Source: an uncultured Lachnospiraceae bacterium (GTDB lineage: Bacteria > Bacillota > Clostridia > Lachnospirales > Lachnospiraceae). Taken from it: 64,000 nucleotides of DNA. Below are positions 1 to 6,623 of this stretch, in pieces; position 1 is the stretch's first letter; every line of letters starts with the position of its first letter. The notes below the pieces were generated by a model. That model worked only from the letters and a program-made list of their open reading frames with translations. It was not told where the DNA came from and did not search any database. Made by a program: the position numbers and the translations under genes. The DNA lies in NCBI GenBank assembly GCA_910587105.1, contig CAJUMB010000001.1, positions 62,001-126,000 of the forward strand. The letters run 5' to 3'.

Positions 1-1
1 C

Positions 2-178
2 ACAGGTTTATCGAATGCTAAATGGCTATGGGCGAACCAGTGGCAGTACATGGAGGTTCTGTCATTAGCGGCGAATCAGGAAGATGCATTGTATGTTGTA
101 GGCGCCATGGGGCAGGATGTTATGGAGAATACAACATTCACCGTGACACCGACTTTTATTGTAAGCAGAACCTACTAA
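2..178 (+). CDS. C-terminal end of an unrecognised protein (5' truncated by window edge)
   Basis: An open frame enters from the left edge and runs 58 codons to a TAA at 176-178. The visible tail ends with FTVTPTFIVSRTY and has no cysteines and no membrane segment. The frame is uninterrupted, while the other two forward frames have early stops. I do not recognise a family. The next gene is an EpsG-like polymerase, so this may be a surface or polysaccharide-locus protein, but that is only context. It could also be a chance open frame, since only 58 codons are visible. Confidence 0.5.
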   Translation, partial: TGLSNAKWLWANQWQYMEVLSLAANQEDALYVVGAMGQDVMENTTFTVTPTFIVSRTY

Positions 179-261
179 TCTGAATTTATGACTTACTAAA
201 ATTATTAAATAAATGAAAGCATCTGTTTGTAGTATGTGTATATAGAAAGAAGGATATCACT

Positions 262-1383
262 ATGTCTGTTTATTATTTTACGATTGCCACACTTTCTGTG
301 ATGGGATATGTTTTTACTGTCAGGGACAGGCAGGAAAAAACTAAGGTGTTTTATCTGGCTGCGGCATTTTTGGCTCTTACCTTTATCGCTTCCTTCCGTT
401 ACGGAATTGGTTTTGACTATTTCTCTTATGAGCAGATATATGAGACGGTCTCAGCATGGACGTTTCGTGATATCCTTCGTTGTTATTGGTATGAGCCATT
501 CTACTTTCTTATATGTAAGCTTTTTAGCCTGGCAGGATGTTCTTTCCCTGTGTTCCTGCTGAGCGTAAATATATTTTTGATTTTAGCAGCTATATGGTTT
601 ATTTACCGTTATTCCAAACTTCCATGGGTAAGTATTTACTTTTATATTACCCTGCAGTTTTTAGCATATAACATGAATCTGGTCCGTCAGTCCATTGCGG
701 TCGCCTTTTTCCTTTTTGCTTATCCAAGTCTGAAAAATCGGAAAATTATTTTATTTACAGCATGGATATTCACCGGCGGTCTTTTTCATAATTCTTTATG
801 GTTTGTGTGGCCGTTATATTTTCTGCTCAGAATAAAGATTACGAAAAAATTTTTGGCAGTTTTTGCTGCACTGGAGGCATTTGTCTATTTCTTCTTTGAA
901 TGGGTTTTTGTCTTTATCGTACCGTTTCTTCCGCCAAGGTATGCCCGTTACCCAGGCGGTTATTTCTGGAGTCCAAGCACGTTTGGATATGTGATACCTT
1001 ATGCGTTGTATGGTCTGATTGTTTATTTGTTTCGAAACCGGATCACAGATCCAAAGCAGCGGTGCATTTATCTGAACAGCGCTCTTTATAGCACTGCCAT
1101 TAGTTTGTTTATTACAAAACATTTTATATTGGAACGGTTTGCCGTTTATCCATTTGCACTTTCGTTAATTGCCCTTCCTGAAATTATCGCTTCTTATGAA
1201 AATGACAGAAAATCCAGCAACAGATTTGAACCCGCCTATTATCGGGTTTTGATTTTGATTCTGGTGTTCGGCGGGATATATTTTTCATTTTCAGCAGCTA
1301 AAGGTGTTCATTCCGTATATCCATATGTCAGCTTGATGGAAAAGGGGTATTCTGCGCCAATGGATATGTCCGGCTCAGAGTGA
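262..1383 (+). CDS. EpsG-family polysaccharide polymerase-like membrane protein
   Basis: A 373-residue, highly hydrophobic protein with about ten predicted membrane segments, the first at residues 1-20. Around residues 50-75 it carries the FRYGIGFDYFSYEQIYE stretch, which matches the (R)xGxDYxxY signature of EpsG/Wzy-like proteins; NMNLVRQSIAVAFFLFA near residue 135 is the second typical block. EpsG-family proteins are thought to polymerise or transport exopolysaccharide repeat units in the cytoplasmic membrane. The ATG at 262 follows a GAAAGAAGG ribosome site. No glycosyltransferases are visible nearby, so this is either the end of a capsule locus lying to the left or an isolated copy. Family assignment is good; substrate is unknown. 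Confidence 0.8.
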   Translation: MSVYYFTIATLSVMGYVFTVRDRQEKTKVFYLAAAFLALTFIASFRYGIGFDYFSYEQIYETVSAWTFRDILRCYWYEPFYFLICKLFSLAGCSFPVFLLSVNIFLILAAIWFIYRYSKLPWVSIYFYITLQFLAYNMNLVRQSIAVAFFLFAYPSLKNRKIILFTAWIFTGGLFHNSLWFVWPLYFLLRIKITKKFLAVFAALEAFVYFFFEWVFVFIVPFLPPRYARYPGGYFWSPSTFGYVIPYALYGLIVYLFRNRITDPKQRCIYLNSALYSTAISLFITKHFILERFAVYPFALSLIALPEIIASYENDRKSSNRFEPAYYRVLILILVFGGIYFSFSAAKGVHSVYPYVSLMEKGYSAPMDMSGSE

Positions 1384-1441
1384 GGGTATTACTTGTCCAG
1401 CACAAATCTCCCACCAAGTGTGACGCACATCTGACAAAAAG

Positions 1442-1462
1442 CATTTTTAAGACACGTTCTAG
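1442..1462 (-). repeat. 21 bp inverted repeat, left copy
   Basis: On the minus strand this reads CTAGAACGTGTCTTAAAAATG. It matches the plus-strand sequence at 6549-6569 at 17 of 21 positions, including a perfect 12 bp core CGTGTCTTAAAA. The two copies lie outside the AraC and restriction-modification genes. The orientation resembles the inner ends of two insertion sequences, but no transposase is visible beside either copy. Confidence 0.45.
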
Positions 1463-1520
1463 CCAAAAATATCTGATGAAAGTTTTAGCAATGAATTGAC
1501 AAATATCCCTCAGAGAATAT

Positions 1521-1555
1521 AATAAACTCATAAGCTGCTAACTTACGAGTTTATT
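1521..1555. terminator. Hairpin downstream of the EpsG-like gene
   Basis: AATAAACTC at 1521-1529 is perfectly complementary to GAGTTTATT at 1547-1555, and an inner TAAG/CTTA pair extends the stem around a short loop. The A-rich and T-rich outer arms could serve as a bidirectional terminator, although no clear U-run follows. The rest of the 341 bp gap (1384-1724) holds an inverted repeat at 1442-1462 and the promoter region of the next gene. I see no gene in it. Confidence 0.5.
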
Positions 1556-1668
1556 CCTGGAGGCGGATTGAGCACCCTTGGTCAGGAAAATATAATTCCT
1601 GATTTCTCCGGCCCTGCAGCTCGTAATTCCGGCACGCAAAAAGAGAGGATAACAGGTCCTTTTCATAG

Positions 1669-1700
1669 TATAATAACTCAAACATGTTCAACATATGTTT
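1669..1700 (+). promoter_or_regulatory. -10 box and tandem palindromic operator of the AraC-family gene
   Basis: TATAAT at 1669-1674 is a good -10 box, though no clear -35 lies 17 bp upstream. Immediately downstream are two adjacent palindromes, AACATGTT at 1681-1688 and AACATATGTT at 1690-1699, where the transcript should start. This is a likely operator, perhaps for autoregulation. The promoter call rests on the -10 alone. Confidence 0.4.
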
Positions 1701-1724
1701 CAAGAAATGTGAGGAGATGAAAAA

Positions 1725-2573
1725 ATGGAGTGGATGCACCAGTTGAATCAGGCAATAGCTTATATTGAAGATCATCTGACTGAAGAAATTGATTACAGAC
1801 AGCTGGGGAAAATTGCCTGTTGTTCCGCCTATCATTTTCAAAGAATGTTTACGTACATGGCGGGGGTTCCCTTATCAGAATATATCCGCAGAAGAAAAAT
1901 GTCTCTGGCCGCTGCGGATATACAGGGGAGCGGGGAGAAGATTGTGGATATCGCGTTAAAATATGGCTATCACTCGCCCACTGCTTTCAACCGGGCATTT
2001 CAGTCAATACACGGCGCCGCGCCTTCTGCAGTGAGAAATGAAGGAGCTTCCATAAAATCGTTTCCTCCGCTTCACTTTAAACTGATTGTGAAAGGAGCAG
2101 AAGAAATGAACTATCGCATTGAAAAAAGGGATGCTTTCCGAGTAATGGGGGTGTCTCATCCGCTGGAGCGGGATATTGAGAAAAACTTTGAGGTGGTGCC
2201 AGGTATGTGGCAGAAGGTTTCCACTGATGGGACCATACAGAAGCTGGTGCAGATGATGGACAGCCAGCCCATGGGGATTATGGGGATAAGCGTCTGTAAT
2301 GATGAAGAGCAGTGGAAATATTTTATCGCCGTTTCCAGCTCGAAGACAGACGAAAATCTGGAAGAATATACTGTTGGCGCTTTTACCTGGGCTGTTTTCG
2401 ACGGGGAGGGAGCCTGTCCCCAGGCCATTCAGGAACTGGAGCAGCGCATTGTCACAGAATGGCTGCCCACGTCAGGATATGAGTATGCCAGCGGGCCGGA
2501 CATTGAACTGTATCTGAATGCAGACCCTCAAAATGCCAAGTTCCAGGTCTGGATTCCCGTTATGAAAAAATAA
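1725..2573 (+). CDS. AraC-family regulator with GyrI-like effector-binding domain
   Basis: A 282-residue two-domain regulator. Residues 5-105 form a paired helix-turn-helix AraC DNA-binding domain (AYHFQRMFTYMAGVPLSEYIRRRK, then ALKYGYHSPTAFNRAFQ). Residues about 128-282 are a GyrI-like/AraC effector-binding domain, starting MNYRIEKRDAFRVMGVSH and ending FQVWIPVMK. Family members such as Rob and BmrR-like proteins sense drugs or small cationic ligands and activate efflux or stress genes. ATG 1725 follows GAGGAGATG with normal spacing. It is monocistronic, with a hairpin and T-run downstream at 2677-2706. The target genes are not evident in the window. Confidence 0.88.
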   Translation: MEWMHQLNQAIAYIEDHLTEEIDYRQLGKIACCSAYHFQRMFTYMAGVPLSEYIRRRKMSLAAADIQGSGEKIVDIALKYGYHSPTAFNRAFQSIHGAAPSAVRNEGASIKSFPPLHFKLIVKGAEEMNYRIEKRDAFRVMGVSHPLERDIEKNFEVVPGMWQKVSTDGTIQKLVQMMDSQPMGIMGISVCNDEEQWKYFIAVSSSKTDENLEEYTVGAFTWAVFDGEGACPQAIQELEQRIVTEWLPTSGYEYASGPDIELYLNADPQNAKFQVWIPVMKK

Positions 2574-2676
2574 ACAAGACAAGGATGCCTTTCAACAGAA
2601 AGAAGTTACGCACAGTTTACCGGCGGCAGGGAGAAATCTTTGCCGTCTTATTTGTGTGTCAAATTACCCACACTAT

Positions 2677-2706
2677 AAAAATCATGATTTCGTGATTTTA
2701 TTTTTG
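2677..2706 (+). terminator. Rho-independent terminator after the AraC-family gene
   Basis: AAAATCA at 2677-2683 pairs with TGATTTT at 2693-2699 and is followed by a T-rich tract. It separates the AraC-family gene from the restriction-modification operon. Confidence 0.55.
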
Positions 2707-2722
2707 TATTCTTACAATTATA

Positions 2723-2751
2723 TTGAGTTTCCAACATAAATATGTTATGAT
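2723..2751 (+). promoter_or_regulatory. Promoter of the restriction-modification operon with palindrome in the spacer
   Basis: TTGAGT at 2723-2728 and TATGAT at 2746-2751 are separated by exactly 17 bp. The spacer contains a perfect inverted repeat, AACATA-AA-TATGTT, at 2733-2746, placed where a bound repressor would block RNA polymerase. The first gene of the operon encodes a small XRE protein, the obvious candidate for binding it. Confidence 0.65.
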
Positions 2752-2780
2752 AAAAGCAGAAATTAATTTGGAGGCATAGT

Positions 2781-3014
2781 ATGAAAGTTTGTTATGATAA
2801 GCTTTGGAAGCTATTGATTGATAAGAAAATGAAAAAAACCGACTTGATTCGAGACGCAAAAATCAGCTCGAATGTATTGGCTAAAATGGGAAAAGAGGAG
2901 TCTGTGTCTTTAGAAAGTATAGGGAAAATATGTTCCCTGTTCGGCTGCAGTGTTGATGATATATTAGAATTTAAGTTACCAGAACAGACAGCAGACAACG
3001 GGGAGAACAAATGA
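2781..3014 (+). CDS. Small XRE-family transcriptional regulator (probable R-M controller)
   Basis: A 77-residue protein made almost entirely of a Cro/CI-type helix-turn-helix: KTDLIRDAKISSNVLAKM, then a second helical half ending SVDDILEF. This YozG-like form is common as a stand-alone repressor and as the controller of type II restriction-modification operons. ATG 2781 is preceded by TTTGGAGG. Its TGA overlaps the methyltransferase start as ATGA, so the two are translationally coupled. I infer that it autoregulates the operon through the palindrome at 2733-2746 and delays endonuclease expression. Fold confidence is high; the controller role is inferred from position. Confidence 0.85.
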   Translation: MKVCYDKLWKLLIDKKMKKTDLIRDAKISSNVLAKMGKEESVSLESIGKICSLFGCSVDDILEFKLPEQTADNGENK

Positions 3015-4870
3015 GATACTTGGGAAATAAAGAGTCCATACTGACAGAAATCAGGGATTTGCTTGAATCACAAAATTTATTACAGGAAGGATACACATTT
3101 TTTGATGCATTTTGCGGCTCTGGTTCTGTATCAGATTATTTTAAAGCATATTATAACATCATCATAAACGATAATTTAACATGGTCTGTAATATATACAA
3201 AAGGAAGGGTCTGTGCACCTGTCTGTACATTTGATCAATTAGGGTTTGACCCCTTTGAATACCTGAATGGAAATGACTTTACAGTTCAAGGGTTTATGTA
3301 TAAAAATTATGCCCCCACAGAAAGTGCCAGAATGTATTTTACCCCCGAGAATGCCGAAAGAATCGACTACTTTCGAAAGCAGATTGAGGACTGGAAAAAT
3401 GACGGACTGCTTTCGGAAGAAGAATATTGTTATTTAATCGCATGCCTGATTGAGTCTGTTTCGGATGTTTCCAACACAGCAGGCGTATATGGTGCTTTTC
3501 TGAAAAAATGGGATTCCAGAGCAACCAAGAAAATTATATTCAGTCAAGTTGATTTCTGCCAGGACAACTATAAGTCAATCAAAACGTATAATGCCAAAAT
3601 TGAAGATATTATTGAAAATGTTGCGTGCGATATTCTGTATTTAGACCCGCCTTATACACAGAATCAGTATGGAACTCAGTATCATTTGCTGGAGACACTG
3701 GTGCTTGATGATAACCCTTCTATAAGCAAAGTGACTGGTTCCAGAAGCACAGCGCCCATGCGCTCTAATTGGTCAAAAGAATATAAGGCAAACATTCTAT
3801 TCGACCGCATTCTTGCAAAAACAAAGTCCAAATACATTATTTTGAGCTATAACAACGATGGTTTCATGTCTAAAGAATATATTGAAGCAGCCATGAAACG
3901 TTATGGAAAACCTGAGACATATGTATGCAGAAAAATCGCATATAAAAAATATCAAAACTGGAAGTCACAAAATGAGAACAAACATTTCGAGTACCTTTTC
4001 TTTGTCGAAAAGAAAGAGATTCGTGATGTGGTTTTTGAGTGTCCCCTAAATTATATTGGCAGTAAGGCAAAGATTGTTCCTGACATTCTGAGATACCAGC
4101 CCAGAGATTATGATACATTTATCGATGGGTTTGGAGGGGGATTTAATGTGGGCATTAACATATCCCATAAGAAAGTAATCTATAATGATTTGAATTATTT
4201 GATTACAGATTTGATTCGTTCCTTTAAGGAGCACGATACCTATGACTATCTGCTCTATATGAAGCGGATCATTAAAAAGTTTGGCCTTGAAAAAGCCAAC
4301 AGACCGGCATATTTGGAAGCAAGGAGTTATTATAATTCCCTTCCGGCAGAAAAAAGGGATTCCAGATTGCTGTTTACCATTATCTTGTATGGCTTCCAGC
4401 AGCAGATAAGATTTAACAGCCAGCATGATTTTAATAATCCGGTGGGTATGCGGTGGTTCAATGATAAAATATTAGAGAAAATGATTAGTTTTTCAAGGCA
4501 GATTAAAGAAGGAAATTATGAATTTTACAGTCAGAGTTATAAAGAATTGATAGACCAGATGACTCCCTCCACATTCGTGTATTTCGATCCACCTTATCAC
4601 TTAACTACAGGGTCCTATAATGATGGAAAGAGGGGATTTGACGGATGGAATAAAACGCTGGAATCTGAGTTATTTGCGTTTGCAGATGGTCTTCATCAGG
4701 CAGGCGTTCCTTTTATGTTGTCGTATGTAATTGAGCATAAAGGGAAAACCAACCAGGAACTTTTGGATTGGATAGAAAAACAGGGTTATCAGGTGATTCA
4801 CCTGGGTGATATTATTGGCATTTCCGGCAGCCGCAGGAAGGAGGTTTTGATTATTAATTATGGAACGTAG
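3011..4870 (+). CDS. Fused double D12-class N6-adenine DNA methyltransferase
   Basis: A 619-residue protein that is two Dam/D12 methyltransferases in tandem. The first half has the AdoMet-binding motif DAFCGSGS at 32-39 and catalytic DPPY at 212-215. The second begins near residue 344 (LNYIGSKAKI), has DGFGGGFNVG from 372 and a second DPPY at 526-529. Both catalytic centres look intact. Known fused enzymes of this design, such as M.FokI, protect an asymmetric type IIS site, each half methylating one strand; I infer the same logic here. It is coupled to the XRE gene by ATGA and overlaps the HNH gene by 11 bp. Adenine specificity is well supported; the recognition sequence cannot be read from the protein. 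Confidence 0.9.
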   Translation: MRYLGNKESILTEIRDLLESQNLLQEGYTFFDAFCGSGSVSDYFKAYYNIIINDNLTWSVIYTKGRVCAPVCTFDQLGFDPFEYLNGNDFTVQGFMYKNYAPTESARMYFTPENAERIDYFRKQIEDWKNDGLLSEEEYCYLIACLIESVSDVSNTAGVYGAFLKKWDSRATKKIIFSQVDFCQDNYKSIKTYNAKIEDIIENVACDILYLDPPYTQNQYGTQYHLLETLVLDDNPSISKVTGSRSTAPMRSNWSKEYKANILFDRILAKTKSKYIILSYNNDGFMSKEYIEAAMKRYGKPETYVCRKIAYKKYQNWKSQNENKHFEYLFFVEKKEIRDVVFECPLNYIGSKAKIVPDILRYQPRDYDTFIDGFGGGFNVGINISHKKVIYNDLNYLITDLIRSFKEHDTYDYLLYMKRIIKKFGLEKANRPAYLEARSYYNSLPAEKRDSRLLFTIILYGFQQQIRFNSQHDFNNPVGMRWFNDKILEKMISFSRQIKEGNYEFYSQSYKELIDQMTPSTFVYFDPPYHLTTGSYNDGKRGFDGWNKTLESELFAFADGLHQAGVPFMLSYVIEHKGKTNQELLDWIEKQGYQVIHLGDIIGISGSRRKEVLIINYGT

Positions 4871-6059
4871 AAGCATACCACATTTTATAATCAAAGCAAA
4901 TCTTCAAAAATCAAAAATTACAGGAATATATTTTAGTGACCATGTAACCCCTGAAGTGCTGCGTGATGTATGCCGCCGAATCACTGGGCAGACTGATTTT
5001 ACACACGAGTATGTAGATAATGACTACCAGGATGAGTTCTTGGAAAAATCTTACAATAAAGGGCGTATGGCTGTTATGCAGTATGAAGATGCTGTCAGCT
5101 ATATCAGTTTTTCTGAACTTGAAATCAGCGGAAGAAATTCAAGTGTTCAGAGTGTACCAACCGCATACAATATGTTTTTCAGCAATCCATACCCTGTAAA
5201 ACGCCTGTATTACTATTTTCTGAATGTATCAGGCAATGCTGAAACGGATTATCAGATATTAATCTATCGTCTGATGAATACAATTGGGTTTCAATTTCTC
5301 AATGCAAGTCCGGATTTGTTGAGAAGAATAACTGCATTTCATTCGGTAGAAGATATCATTTTCAACCGGAGAATTAATGCAGGAAGAAACCGAAGCAATA
5401 ATTCTACTTTTATCACCAGGGGAAACGCGGGGGAAATCGAGATTTATGGAAAAACTTATGGAGCCAATAAATACGAAACCAGTTTGATTTGTTATGCTCT
5501 TGCTCAATTATGGCAGTCAGGGCAGAGCATGAAACTGTATGAAGTTCTTGAAGGTGATTTAAAAGAATTGCCGGAGTCCAGTTTAAAGGTGATCAGGCAT
5601 ATGGGTGTCATTGATATTATTCCCACAGATATGACTCTGGAAAAAAGAATATACGAAAAGGAGAATAGTTTACGTTCCCCCCGCTATACGTATAATCTGT
5701 TCAATAAGCTTGGCAACAAGCATTGTGCCCTTTGTAACTGCCAGATACCTGAGTTGATTCAGGGTGCGCATATTCTTCCAGTTGCTGCCATAAAGAAGAT
5801 GCATGGCCTGTCACTGGAACAGCGTTTGAATCTGGCTCTGGATGGGGATAATGGTTTGTGGCTGTGTGAAAACCATCATAAAATGTTCGATGAAGGGATG
5901 ATTTTCTTTGACAGCAGCGGACGTCTTTTGGTGGAAAATGACATTGACCAGCGCCACAAGAGATTTATCGATGAAATAACAACCAATAGAAAGCTGCCGT
6001 CTGAATTCCTGACGGACAGGTTTTTATGGTATCTTCAGCAAAGAAAGATGGCTGGATAA
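4860..6059 (+). CDS. HNH endonuclease, probable type II restriction enzyme partner
   Basis: A 399-residue protein. The C-terminal HNH nuclease has a CxxC at 289/292, GAHILPV with H304, then DNGLWLCENHHKMFDEG with N331 and H339/H340, an intact beta-beta-alpha-metal arrangement of the HNH_2 type. Residues 1-270 are unlike any domain I recognise and probably carry DNA recognition. It overlaps the methyltransferase gene by 11 bp, and a strong GGAAGGAGG lies 15 bp before ATG 4860, inside the methyltransferase reading frame. HNH type IIS enzymes such as MnlI are precedents. Its position makes it the cognate restriction enzyme by inference. A homing-type nuclease is less likely because of the tight coupling. 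Confidence 0.8.
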   Translation: MERRSIPHFIIKANLQKSKITGIYFSDHVTPEVLRDVCRRITGQTDFTHEYVDNDYQDEFLEKSYNKGRMAVMQYEDAVSYISFSELEISGRNSSVQSVPTAYNMFFSNPYPVKRLYYYFLNVSGNAETDYQILIYRLMNTIGFQFLNASPDLLRRITAFHSVEDIIFNRRINAGRNRSNNSTFITRGNAGEIEIYGKTYGANKYETSLICYALAQLWQSGQSMKLYEVLEGDLKELPESSLKVIRHMGVIDIIPTDMTLEKRIYEKENSLRSPRYTYNLFNKLGNKHCALCNCQIPELIQGAHILPVAAIKKMHGLSLEQRLNLALDGDNGLWLCENHHKMFDEGMIFFDSSGRLLVENDIDQRHKRFIDEITTNRKLPSEFLTDRFLWYLQQRKMAG

Positions 6060-6076
6060 AGAATCTAAAAAAATAT

Positions 6077-6105
6077 TTGACAAAGCTCTCCATAAATGTT
6101 ACCCT
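6077..6105 (+). promoter_or_regulatory. Promoter of the leuA T-box transcript
   Basis: A perfect -35 TTGACA at 6077-6082 lies 17 bp before TACCCT at 6100-6105, a weak -10. The transcript would start near 6112, right at the beginning of the T-box leader. The R-M operon ends at 6059 without an obvious terminator, so read-through is possible. Confidence 0.5.
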
Positions 6106-6111
6106 AGTTCT

Positions 6112-6496
6112 ATCTTATAAAGATCAAAAGCGATGAGAAGGAGTATTACATATGATTCCCGACTTCAGAAAGCTGTTGGATGATGCGAAACAGCGGAGGG
6201 TGCATATGGAACTGACCTTTGAGCAGCTGCCCGAAATCTTGTTCCAGACAGATTCTGCCGCATGAGAACGCAGACAGAAACGGGAAAATGAGAGTAGACG
6301 CAGACGGCAGTCCGGCCGTTATCCCGGAGAGATATAAGACCGCGTATCAAAATGGTGCAGGTCCGTATCTTACTGAGTGTATGAACCAGTGTACTGGTTC
6401 ATAAAATTAAGAGTGGTACCGCGTGGGATAATAGATTGAACATTGTCCCCCGTCTCTTACAGCTGTAGAAGCTGTATTAGATGGGGGATTTTTTAT
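6112..6496 (+). promoter_or_regulatory. T-box riboswitch, leucine type, upstream of leuA
   Basis: The leader has a typical stem I start (GCGATGAGAAGGAGTA from about 6131), an AG-bulge/distal-loop type segment (CAGAAAGCTGTTGG), and a specifier-loop-like GGAACTGACC at 6209-6218 in which CTG at 6212-6214 would read a leucine tRNA. The conserved T-box AAGAGTGGTACCGCG runs from 6409; its TGGT pairs with an ACCA tRNA end, fitting the A discriminator of tRNA-Leu. Uncharged tRNA would stabilise the antiterminator and permit leuA expression. The adjoining gap (6060-6623) holds only this leader, its promoter, the terminator and one copy of a 21 bp repeat. Confidence 0.9.
6446..6496 (+). terminator. T-box intrinsic terminator
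   Basis: TCCCCCGTCT at 6446-6455 pairs with AGATGGGGGA at 6479-6488 and is followed by a run of six T. An inner AGCT/AGCT pair lies in the loop. The left arm lies just after the T-box sequence, so this terminator competes with the antiterminator. Confidence 0.88.
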
Positions 6497-6548
6497 CGTA
6501 TTAGGAAACCTCGTATCCTGTATGATAAAACCCCTCTGGGGGATCGCA

Positions 6549-6569
6549 CTGGAGCGTGTCTTAAAATTT
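6549..6569 (+). repeat. 21 bp inverted repeat, right copy
   Basis: This copy reads CTGGAGCGTGTCTTAAAATTT and matches the reverse complement of 1442-1462 at 17 of 21 bases, with a 12 bp perfect core. It lies between the leuA T-box terminator and the leuA ribosome site, which places it inside the leuA transcript leader. Confidence 0.45.
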
Positions 6570-6623
6570 ATTCCCGCTCTGGAATCATAATCTGAAATTC
6601 AAGTAAAAGGAGGACTAGAAAAA

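Noticed and set aside
6152..6265. A 37-codon frame with a good AAGGAG site and ATG, inside the leuA leader
   Set aside because: The ribosome-site-like GAGAAGGAGTA is the conserved start of T-box stem I, and the frame coincides with stem I and the specifier region. A leader peptide is not needed to explain it.
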